NCBI GenBank assembly: GCA_050742335.1
Contig: JBOGIR010000578.1
Span: 1 to 5,048, forward strand
DNA length: 5,048 nt
Origin: DATCJA01 sp050742335
GTDB lineage: Bacteria; Acidobacteriota; Vicinamibacteria; Vicinamibacterales; UBA2999
Direction of reading: 5' to 3'
The notes beneath the pieces were generated by a model that did not search any database, was not told the DNA's origin, and worked only from the letters and a program-made list of their open reading frames with translations. Position 1 is the stretch's first letter. Every line of letters starts with the position of its first letter. Position numbers and translations under genes: made by a program. Positions 1 to 5,048 of the stretch are shown here, in pieces.

Positions 1-619
1 CCCGTTCGAGCCGGCCCGCAATGTCCTCGGCAGCGCGGCGGTCGCCGTACTTCCCGACGCGGACGCGGAAGTTGGCGCCCGAGGTGGTGACAAAGGTCGG
101 ATAGCCTTTCGTGCCCAGCCGGCGCGCAATTGTTTCAGCCTCGGCGCGCTTCCGCACCGCCGCGACCTGCACGACGAACCCCCGTCCCGCCGGCTCCTTG
201 AACGCCGGATCGGAAGCCGGTGCAGCCGTCGGCGGTGCCACTGCGGTTGACTCGCGGGGACGGGTAGCGATGGTCGGGGTCGGCGGCGGCGCCGCGTCCG
301 ACGGAGGCTTCAGCGTTTCTGCCGGCGGGTTCGGGTCTTCGAGGCGACCCTCATAGGTCAGCGTTTCATTGGCGGTCAGTGGCCCGGCGCCCGTGCCTGC
401 CACGGCCGACGGGCCGGAAAACGGCTGGGCCCCCGCCGTTGGATCGAGAGCCGCTTGATCGGGGATGTCCGCGACGAATGTGGCGCGCTCGACCGCGACG
501 CCACGGCCAACCATCACGCCGCACAGGAAGATCACAACGGCAGCCACTGTCGCCGCCATGAAGAAGAACACGAGTTGCTTACCGCTTAACTGGATCTCGT
601 GAAGTCCCTCATCCTGCAT
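1..619 (-). CDS. SPOR-domain membrane protein, C-terminus cut by window edge
   Basis: This is the N-terminal 206 residues of a protein whose 3' end lies left of the window. Residues 1-15 are a short cytoplasmic tail. Residues about 16-38 form one transmembrane helix (a run of VFFF, AATVAAVVIFL and GVMVG), followed by a Pro/Ala/Thr-rich linker at about 50-145. From about residue 147 a SPOR domain begins: a GFVVQVAAVRKRAEAETIA strand-helix, then GYPTFV, then FRVRVGKYGDRRAAEDIAGRL. This is a type II single-pass topology with the SPOR domain outside the membrane. SPOR domains of known relatives bind denuded glycan strands at division sites, so a cell-division or envelope role is inferred. Start choice: ATG at 619-617 is preceded by an in-frame GTG and then a TAA stop, so little extension is possible. 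No clear Shine-Dalgarno is visible. The gene lies 91 bp downstream of the TPR gene on the same strand. Confidence 0.9.
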   Translation of the reverse strand, partial: MQDEGLHEIQLSGKQLVFFFMAATVAAVVIFLCGVMVGRGVAVERATFVADIPDQAALDPTAGAQPFSGPSAVAGTGAGPLTANETLTYEGRLEDPNPPAETLKPPSDAAPPPTPTIATRPRESTAVAPPTAAPASDPAFKEPAGRGFVVQVAAVRKRAEAETIARRLGTKGYPTFVTTSGANFRVRVGKYGDRRAAEDIAGRLER

Positions 620-634
620 CACTTAGGTGTGCAC

Positions 635-640
635 AGTTTA
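635..640 (-). promoter_or_regulatory. Possible extended -10 element for the SPOR gene
   Basis: On the minus strand the bases TGCTAAACT form a TGn-extended -10 match (TAAACT, 4 of 6 to TATAAT). It would place the transcript start only about ten bases before the SPOR start codon, which fits the absence of a ribosome-binding site there. No convincing -35 hexamer lies 16-18 bp upstream; that stretch is the octanucleotide repeat instead. This is a weak call from pattern matching only. Confidence 0.22.
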
Positions 641-658
641 GCACAGCTCGTCCTTATT

Positions 659-682
659 CCTCTGTGTCTCTGTGTCTCCGTG
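659..682. repeat. Three-unit octanucleotide tandem repeat (consensus YCTCYGTG)
   Basis: Three consecutive 8-base units are visible on the plus strand: CCTCTGTG, TCTCTGTG and TCTCCGTG. On the minus strand they read CACGGAGA, CACAGAGA and CACAGAGG. The array sits in the 91-bp gap between the end of the TPR gene and the start of the SPOR gene. The flanks (TTATT before, ACGCGG after) do not continue the period. Similar CACAGAGA-type repeats are, from memory, common as dispersed intergenic repeats in several bacterial genomes; only this copy is visible here. Function unknown. Confidence 0.8.
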
Positions 683-710
683 ACGCGGCCGGGACCTTCC
701 ACGGACCTCA

Positions 711-2240
711 CTAGCGAAGGCTGTCGAGGAGCTGCTTCGCCTCGGCGTTGCCCGGATCGCTCCACACGGCAATCGTGAGCGCGTCGATCGCTTCCTGCTG
801 GCGCCCGGTCCGCAGATAGATGCGGCCCAGCAAGAGATGGGCCTCGCTGTCGTACGGCGCGAGGAAGATCGTGCGCCGCAGTTCCGCGATCGCCTCCTCA
901 TCGCGCCCTTCCCCGAACAGACGACGTCCGTTGTCGAGGTGGAACGTGGCAATCGCGCGCTGATCGCGCTGCCCGGCCGCACCGACGGCCGCCTCCACAC
1001 GAAGCCCGGCAGGCATGTCGATGTCCAGCTTGATCCGCTCCAGGCCCCGCGGAACCGAGTCGGCGCCCGGCGGCTTGGCCTCCCACTCCGCATACGTCGA
1101 CGACAGCCGGCGCGCCAGCTCCTTTTCGCGTGTGGCTTCCGCGGCGTTCCCCGACGCCTGGAGCGCCACCCCGAGCACGTAGTGCGCGGTGTCATCTGCG
1201 GGGTTTCGCCGCACGGCTTCGCGAAGCCAGTAAATGGCGCCCTGTGCATCGCGATCGAGCCAGTACGCATATCCGACGTTGAAGAACAAGTCCGGGTCGC
1301 TGCCGTCGACGCTCACGGCATCGCCAAAAAACGAAACGGCCCGCCCGCCAGGCGACCCGGCCGGCCGCCGGAGCTGCGCCACCCCGAGATTGTTCAGCAG
1401 CGCGGCGTCGCGCTTGACGTTGTTCAGCGCGCTGAGCTCCACAAACGAGCTCTGAAGCTGCCCGAGATGCAGCATCGATACCGCACCAAGGAAGCGAGCC
1501 TGCCGTGCCAGCGGATGATCCGACGGGACCTGACGCATGGCATCGAGGGCCTTCTGGTGATCGCCCTGATCGGTGTGCACCTCCCACAGCGCCATGTGCG
1601 CCCGCTGGAACTCCGGCGACAGTCGAAGCGCCTGATTGAGGAAGGCAATCTTCGCCTCCGGCGCCTCCACAAGCAGCCCCTTGATGTACTGCTCGAATGC
1701 CGGAAGCGGCGGGTATCCCTGGGCCAGCCGTTCGTCCGACACGTCCGACTCAAGGGCGATGCGGCGGGCAATGCGACCGTAGACGTGGAGCATGTCGCTG
1801 AGCGGCCCGCGTTCCACGAGCTCCGGCGAGATTCGGCCGGTGTCCAGACGAATCGCCCGCGCCCGCACGATGAGGTCGTCGCCCTGCTGCTCGAACGCGC
1901 CGGCCACGACGTGGGTGGCGCCAACGACCTGACCGAGACGGATGACGGTGGCATGACTCAGGTTCGTGACGGGCGGCACGCGCAGCCGTTCGAATGCCCG
2001 AAGGCGATCCTCGCGCCGAATCGCCGGCGCCCCCAGTGCGACGAGATCGTCGGTCAGCAGTACGGCCGACGCTTCGCTCAACCAATAGACGCGCGGCTCG
2101 CCTGTGGCGTTCTCGAAGGGCACGACCAGATATAAAGCCGGGTTGGATGGAGGGGACTGCCCGGCGATCGACGGCCGCCCGGAGACCAGCCATGCGCCGA
2201 GCAGCAGGCACGCAGTGGTGGCGATGAGACGCGACGTCAT
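711..2240 (-). CDS. Exported TPR protein with TolB/FlgO-like N-terminal domain
   Basis: The protein has 509 residues. Residues 1-28 look like a Sec signal peptide (MTSR, then the hydrophobic LIATTACLLLGAWLVSG, with likely cleavage near SIAG/Q). Residues about 35-165 resemble the TolB-N/FlgO-like fold often found before TPRs: ALYLVVPFENATGEPRVYWL, then LTDDLVALG, GATHVVAGAFEQQGDDLIVRARAIRLDTG. TPR-like helix pairs follow at about 182-214, 216-245, 280-316, 317-350, 351-383, 432-464 and 466-499; the clearest are NVGYAYWLDRDAQGAIYWL and LLGRIYLRTGRQQEAIDAL. It probably acts as a periplasmic or envelope scaffold; the partner is unknown. The frame is open further upstream to an ATG at 2381, but that extension is arginine-rich, lacks a signal peptide and overlaps the upstream gene. 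The ATG at 2240 has a strong ribosome-binding site and overlaps the upstream stop as ATGA, indicating coupling. The C-terminus ends cleanly at QLLDSLR. Confidence 0.92.
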   Translation of the reverse strand: MTSRLIATTACLLLGAWLVSGRPSIAGQSPPSNPALYLVVPFENATGEPRVYWLSEASAVLLTDDLVALGAPAIRREDRLRAFERLRVPPVTNLSHATVIRLGQVVGATHVVAGAFEQQGDDLIVRARAIRLDTGRISPELVERGPLSDMLHVYGRIARRIALESDVSDERLAQGYPPLPAFEQYIKGLLVEAPEAKIAFLNQALRLSPEFQRAHMALWEVHTDQGDHQKALDAMRQVPSDHPLARQARFLGAVSMLHLGQLQSSFVELSALNNVKRDAALLNNLGVAQLRRPAGSPGGRAVSFFGDAVSVDGSDPDLFFNVGYAYWLDRDAQGAIYWLREAVRRNPADDTAHYVLGVALQASGNAAEATREKELARRLSSTYAEWEAKPPGADSVPRGLERIKLDIDMPAGLRVEAAVGAAGQRDQRAIATFHLDNGRRLFGEGRDEEAIAELRRTIFLAPYDSEAHLLLGRIYLRTGRQQEAIDALTIAVWSDPGNAEAKQLLDSLR

Positions 2241-2821
2241 CCCGTCACCTCGACGGCGCGCAGCAGTACGACCATCAGACACTGCCCCGCACCCGTGGCG
2301 CGGCACTGCTCGGTGCCGACCTCGACGTCGATATCGAACAGGTGCATAAAGCGCCGGATGGCCGAGGCGTAGTACTCGCACAGCGGCTGCTCCACGCGAT
2401 CGCGGACCTCACAGAAAATGGACCCACGGATGCCGACGGCTCCCCGGTTCTTGCGCCACCGCACGGTGCCGCGACTCCCGCCGTACGTCTGGCGAATCAT
2501 CGCGCGTGCCAGGCGCATCACCAGGCGCACGCGCAACCTCATCGGCATGGCCCGAATGACGGAGCGCCGGAAGCCCGGCAAATTTGCTACCGTCCATTCG
2601 GCGGCATATTCTCCTGCTCGCGCGGCCACCAGCCGGTACGGCTCGCCCTCCAGCCGGAGGAAACTGAGCACGGCGGCGAGCGCCGCCAGCCCAATCCGGC
2701 CGTCGCGCAGGCCGGCCGGGTTGAGCCACGCCTCGTAGAACTCGAGCCGCGTGGGCAGGAGGTCGGCAATCGCCTGGTGCAGACTCGCGACGAGGATCCG
2801 TCCGACAGACGCGTCAGTCAT
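2237..2821 (-). CDS. Small cytoplasmic protein with V4R-like C-terminal cysteine motif
   Basis: The protein has 194 residues with no signal peptide or clear membrane span. The N-terminal half (ASLHQAIADLLPTRLEFYEAWL, then GRIGLAALAAVLSFLRLEGEPY) is helical. The middle (about 85-128) is very basic and arginine-rich. Residues about 130-190 read RGSIFCEVR, then PLCEYYASAIRRFMHLFDIDVEV, then C173-R-A-T-G177-A-G-Q-C181 followed by a hydrophobic strand. The final C-x-A-x-G-x(3)-C arrangement resembles the end of V4R (4-vinyl reductase-like) domains, which in known families bind small hydrophobic ligands or help sense metals and oxygen. C137 and C148 could join C173 and C181 in a metal site; that is inference. 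The family assignment is from motif memory only. It could instead be an uncharacterised lineage-specific family. The TGA stop overlaps the next ATG. The start at 2821 has no evident Shine-Dalgarno. Confidence 0.72.
   Translation of the reverse strand: MTDASVGRILVASLHQAIADLLPTRLEFYEAWLNPAGLRDGRIGLAALAAVLSFLRLEGEPYRLVAARAGEYAAEWTVANLPGFRRSVIRAMPMRLRVRLVMRLARAMIRQTYGGSRGTVRWRKNRGAVGIRGSIFCEVRDRVEQPLCEYYASAIRRFMHLFDIDVEVGTEQCRATGAGQCLMVVLLRAVEVTG
2245..2251 (-). promoter_or_regulatory. Ribosome-binding site that fixes the TPR gene start
   Basis: The minus strand reads GAGGTGA, a seven-base match to the anti-Shine-Dalgarno complement, with four bases (CGGG) before the ATG at 2240-2238. It lies inside the last codons of the upstream V4R-like gene. 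It is the main reason for rejecting the longer upstream start. Confidence 0.75.
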
Positions 2822-2829
2822 GCTTTAAT
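2802..2829 (+). promoter_or_regulatory. Candidate sigma70-like promoter for mobA
   Basis: On the plus strand CCGACA (2802-2807, 4 of 6 to TTGACA) is followed after 16 bp by TTTAAT (2824-2829, 5 of 6 to TATAAT), with a TGC extension at 2821-2823. The predicted transcript start falls almost on the mobA ATG at 2833, so the message would be leaderless or nearly so. It lies within the first codons of the divergent V4R-like gene. The spacing to the start codon is tighter than ideal, which lowers confidence. Confidence 0.3.
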
Positions 2830-2832
2830 GAG

Positions 2833-3468
2833 ATGATTTCCTGGACAGCAGCCATCCTTGCCGGCGGCCAGGCGCGGCGGCTCGGCGGCATCGACAAGAG
2901 CGCGCTCGTCGTGGGTGCGCGTTCCATCCTCGATCGGCAGCTGTCGCTACTGCGCGGGCTCACTCCCCATCTCCTGATCGTCACAAGCGACAGGTCGCGC
3001 ATGCGGGCCGTGGATGTTCCCGTGGTCGTGGATCGCATCGGCGGAGCCGGGGCGCTCGGAGGCCTCTACACGGCGCTCATCGAGGCGCCCACGGAGCAGG
3101 TGCTGGTGATCGGATGCGACATGCCGTTTCTGACGGCGCCGTTTCTTCTGTACCTCGCCGAGCGGGGCCGCGACATCGAGGCGGCCGTGCCGCGCGACGC
3201 ACATGGACGTCATCCGCTCTGCGCCTCGTACGCACGCCGGACGGCGCCGCATTTCCAGGCGCGGATACAGGCCGGCGACCTGCGCGTCGGCGACGCGCTG
3301 ACGGACCTCCCCGTGCTGGACATCGGCCCCGACGAATTGTCCCGCTTCAATCCGGATGGCCGGCTGCTGCTCAACGTCAACACACCCGACGACTATGCGC
3401 GGGCGCGCCGGATCACCGCTGTCCGTGAAAAGTCGCGTGGGACCGATCCAGACCCACCCACAGGGTAA
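2833..3468 (+). CDS. mobA: MobA, molybdenum cofactor guanylyltransferase
   Basis: The 211-residue product matches the MobA family in length and motifs. MobA transfers GMP from GTP to molybdopterin-Mo in the cytoplasm, giving the bis-MGD cofactor precursor used by DMSO-reductase-type enzymes. The nucleotide-binding signature is at residues 9-22 (LAGG, R15-R16-L17-G18-G19, D21-K22). GALGGLYTAL is at about 73-82. The metal-binding aspartate is in GCDMPFL (D96). The family's C-terminal LNVNTPDDY is at 180-188. The last 20 or so residues are polar and probably unstructured. The start is supported because the signature begins at residue 6 and no room is left for a later start. The upstream bases ATGAG give only a weak ribosome-binding site. 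The gene diverges from the V4R-like gene with 11 bp between start codons. No other molybdenum cofactor gene is present in the window. Confidence 0.95.
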   Translation: MISWTAAILAGGQARRLGGIDKSALVVGARSILDRQLSLLRGLTPHLLIVTSDRSRMRAVDVPVVVDRIGGAGALGGLYTALIEAPTEQVLVIGCDMPFLTAPFLLYLAERGRDIEAAVPRDAHGRHPLCASYARRTAPHFQARIQAGDLRVGDALTDLPVLDIGPDELSRFNPDGRLLLNVNTPDDYARARRITAVREKSRGTDPDPPTG

Positions 3469-3507
3469 GACAGCGTACCGCAGCAGAATCGCAATCGCAA
3501 ACCCACA

Positions 3508-3513
3508 TATCAT
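3508..3513 (+). promoter_or_regulatory. Possible -10 element upstream of argS
   Basis: TATCAT matches TATAAT at five of six positions and sits in the 69-bp gap between mobA and argS, with a predicted start near 3520 and a leader of about 18 bases. No good -35 is present at 16-18 bp. argS could equally be read through from mobA. Weak call. Confidence 0.22.
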
Positions 3514-3537
3514 CACCAACCGCGAGTCACCAGTCGC

Positions 3538-5048
3538 ATGATCCTGCCCGTTCACGAACGCCTTCGCGCACACCTCCGGCGCCTGCTGGCGCAGCTCTAC
3601 TCGCTGACCGAGGCAGACACGCCCCCGATCCCCCTCGAGTACCCCCCGACCCGCGAGCTCGGCGACCTTGGCACGCCGGTCGCGTTCGAGCTCGCGCGCC
3701 GGCTGCGCAAGGCGCCTCGGGCGATCGCGCAGGAGATCGCCGGTGCGTTCGGCACGGTCGAAGGCGTGGCGCGCGTCGCGGCCGCGCCGAACGGATACCT
3801 CAATGTCTTCATCGAGCGACGCGGTTTCCTGATCGACCGGCTGGGAGCGGATGCGCACCCGTCTTCCGCCGGCGGCGCAAAGGCCATCGTCGAGCACACG
3901 GCGATCAATCCGAACAAGGCCGCGCACATCGGCCACCTGCGCAATTCGGCGCTGGGCGATACGCTCGTCCGCGTGCTGCGCTTCCGCGGCATCCCGGTGG
4001 AGGTACAGAACTACATCGACGACACCGGCGTGCAGGTGGCGGACGTCGTGGTGGGGTTCCTCGTGCTCGAAGGGAAAACGCTCGACGAGATCCGCGAGCT
4101 CGCCGCATCGACGCGATTCGACTACTACTGCTGGGATCTCTACGCGCGCGTCACCCAATGGTACGAGCAGGATAAAGATCGCTTGAGGCATCGCGCGAAC
4201 ACACTGCACGACATCGAGCACGGCGGAAACGAAGCGGCCGACATCGGAGCCTTGATTGCCGACCGCATCGTGCGCCGCCACCTCGAGACGATGGCGAGGA
4301 TGAACGTCGACTACGACTTGCTGTCGTGGGAAGGCGACATTTTGCGGTTGAAGTTCTGGGCGCAGGCGTTCGACGTGCTGAAGGCGAGCGGCGCCGTGTA
4401 CTTGCAGACGGAGGGCCGGCTGGCAGGTTGCTGGGTGATGCCCATTCAGGAGGACGACCAAGGCCCAGAGCCTAAAGCCCAACGCCTAGAGCCTAGAGCC
4501 CAGAGCCCAGAGCCTAACGCCCAAAGCCTGAAGCCCAACGCCGAAAGCGAGCCCGCGCTTGCTGTCGAAGAAGAAGAAGAGGAAGAAACGGGCGACCGGG
4601 AAAAGGTGATCGTCCGCTCCAACGGCGTGGTGACGTATGTCGGCAAGGACATCGCCTATCAGTTCTGGAAGCTTGGCCTGCTCGGTCGCGACTTCCACTA
4701 CCGCACCTTCGCCAGCCGTCCGCGGGGCCCGCTGTGGGCGACCTGTTCGTCGGATGGCGAAGACGACCATCCGGCGTTCGGCGGCGCGGCCTACGTCTAC
4801 AACGTCATCGACGTCCGGCAGTCGTATCTGCAGAAGCTGTTGAAGCAGGCGCTCGTGGCGGCCGGACATCCAGAAGCCGCCGAGCGGTCGCACCACTTCT
4901 CGTACGAGATGGTGGCCTTGTCGCATGCCACGGCTCGCGAGCTTGGATATGCACCGGCGCCTGACTCGGAGGACGCCAAACGGCCATTCGTCGAAGTGTC
5001 CGGACGGAAAGGTCTTGGCGTCAAGGCAGACGATCTGCTGGATACCCT
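3538..5048 (+). CDS. argS: Arginyl-tRNA synthetase, C-terminus cut by window edge, with in-frame repeat insertion
   Basis: The first 503 residues of arginyl-tRNA synthetase are present; it charges tRNA-Arg with arginine in the cytoplasm. Residues 1-95 form the ArgRS N-terminal (additional domain 1) fold (PLEYPPTRELGDLGTPVAFELARRLRKAPRAIA, then PNGYLNVFI). The class I HIGH motif is exact at residues 130-133 in NPNKAAHIGHLRN. QNYIDDTGVQVADV follows at about 157-170. The Rossmann core continues with KFWAQAF, GCWVM at 298-301, then KVIVRSNGVVTYVGKDIAY at 356-374. The KMSKS-equivalent loop is SGRKGLGVKADDLLD at 488-502, the degenerate form common in this ArgRS group. Its preceding residue is V where I would expect M. 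The tRNA-binding C-terminal domain lies beyond the edge. Odd feature: residues 308-351 hold a heptapeptide repeat plus a glutamate run, encoded by a heptanucleotide array, between GCWVM and KVIVRSNG, where relatives have a short loop. The start at 3538 has only a weak ribosome-binding site. It follows mobA by 69 bp. Confidence 0.96.
   Translation, partial: MILPVHERLRAHLRRLLAQLYSLTEADTPPIPLEYPPTRELGDLGTPVAFELARRLRKAPRAIAQEIAGAFGTVEGVARVAAAPNGYLNVFIERRGFLIDRLGADAHPSSAGGAKAIVEHTAINPNKAAHIGHLRNSALGDTLVRVLRFRGIPVEVQNYIDDTGVQVADVVVGFLVLEGKTLDEIRELAASTRFDYYCWDLYARVTQWYEQDKDRLRHRANTLHDIEHGGNEAADIGALIADRIVRRHLETMARMNVDYDLLSWEGDILRLKFWAQAFDVLKASGAVYLQTEGRLAGCWVMPIQEDDQGPEPKAQRLEPRAQSPEPNAQSLKPNAESEPALAVEEEEEEETGDREKVIVRSNGVVTYVGKDIAYQFWKLGLLGRDFHYRTFASRPRGPLWATCSSDGEDDHPAFGGAAYVYNVIDVRQSYLQKLLKQALVAAGHPEAAERSHHFSYEMVALSHATARELGYAPAPDSEDAKRPFVEVSGRKGLGVKADDLLDT
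4463..4546 (+). repeat. 12-unit heptanucleotide tandem array (GCCYARM) inside argS
   Basis: Twelve consecutive 7-base units all begin with GCC: gcccaga, gcctaaa, gcccaac, gcctaga, gcctaga, gcccaga, gcccaga, gcctaac, gcccaaa, gcctgaa, gcccaac, gccgaaa. Only two depart from GCCYARM (unit 10 at position 5, unit 12 at position 4). The bases before (gaccaag) and after (gcgagcc) look like decayed edge units. The array is 84 bp, so it keeps the argS frame, and three units equal seven codons. The product is therefore a heptapeptide repeat: QGPEPKA, QRLEPRA, QSPEPNA, QSLKPNA, then a degenerate ESEPALA (residues 308-342). On the minus strand the unit reads KYTRGGC. Confidence 0.93.
4567..4587 (+). repeat. 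Seven-codon glutamate (GAA/GAG) run in argS
   Basis: Residues 344-350 of ArgS are seven consecutive glutamates, six GAA and one GAG, immediately after the heptapeptide repeat. GAA dominates here although the gene otherwise favours G/C-ending codons, consistent with a triplet-repeat expansion by slippage. It leads into the conserved REKVIVRSNG segment. Confidence 0.8.

Noticed and set aside
837..2135. Long open frame of 432 codons on the plus strand, antisense to the TPR gene
   Set aside because: The product shows no domain pattern and is rich in Arg/His/Pro as expected of an antisense shadow in GC-rich DNA; the minus-strand frame has a signal peptide, TPRs and a ribosome-binding site.
2198..2240. 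Lipoprotein signal at the cysteine near residue 11 of the TPR protein
   Set aside because: The preceding residues (TTA) do not form a lipobox and the hydrophobic stretch continues past the cysteine, so an ordinary signal peptide fits better.
2241..2381. N-terminal extension of the TPR protein to an upstream ATG at 2381
   Set aside because: The extra 47 residues are arginine-rich and out of frame with the overlapping V4R-like gene, whose C-terminal cysteine motif lies there. The ATG at 2240 has a strong ribosome-binding site and begins a signal peptide.
3437..3457. GTGGG/CCCAC inverted repeat near the end of mobA as a terminator
   Set aside because: The stem is only 5 bp with an 11-base loop, no T-run follows, and it lies inside the mobA coding region.
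2947..4482. Long open frame of 511 codons on the minus strand spanning mobA and the 5' part of argS
   Set aside because: It is antisense to two clearly recognisable genes, crosses their intergenic gap and has no recognisable domains.
4463..4546. CRISPR-like or other repeat-spacer array
   Set aside because: The units are 7 bp and directly adjacent with no spacers, so it is a simple tandem repeat.
4446..4652. Minus-strand small frame with an LWALGS-type peptide repeat
   Set aside because: It is only the reverse reading of the heptanucleotide array inside argS. The argS frame continues intact through the array into conserved catalytic-core sequence.

Overview
The window is GC-rich (about two thirds G+C by eye), densely coded, and looks like bacterial chromosome. 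The ArgS subtype, the TolB/FlgO-like TPR protein, the membrane-anchored SPOR protein and the short-period tandem repeats together suggest an Acidobacteriota-like soil bacterium, perhaps Vicinamibacteria. That placement is inference from general resemblance and was not tested by a search.

Layout: the left half (1-2821) reads leftward. In transcription order it holds a 194-aa protein with a V4R-like C-terminal cysteine motif (2821-2237), an exported TPR protein with a TolB/FlgO-like N-terminal domain (2240-711), a 91-bp gap, and a membrane-anchored SPOR-domain protein that runs off the left edge (619 to <1). The first two genes share an ATGA stop/start overlap and are almost certainly translationally coupled. 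The gap before the SPOR gene holds a three-unit octanucleotide repeat. The right half reads rightward: mobA (2833-3468), a 69-bp gap, then argS (3538 to >5048), which runs off the right edge. The two halves diverge from only 11 bp between facing start codons.

Roles: mobA (molybdenum cofactor guanylyl transfer) and argS (arginyl-tRNA synthetase) are housekeeping genes with readable signature motifs. The leftward genes look like a small-ligand or redox sensor-like protein, an envelope TPR scaffold and a peptidoglycan-binding SPOR protein. Whether these three form one functional unit is not shown by the sequence.

The most unusual feature lies inside argS. A 12-unit heptanucleotide tandem array (4463-4546, consensus GCCYARM) is read through in frame as a heptapeptide repeat and is followed by a seven-glutamate run. 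The array is 84 bp, a multiple of 21, so the frame is preserved and the repeat should form a disordered surface loop in an otherwise normal enzyme. No CRISPR array, insertion sequence, rRNA or tRNA gene was seen, and there is no gene-free stretch longer than about 100 bp.
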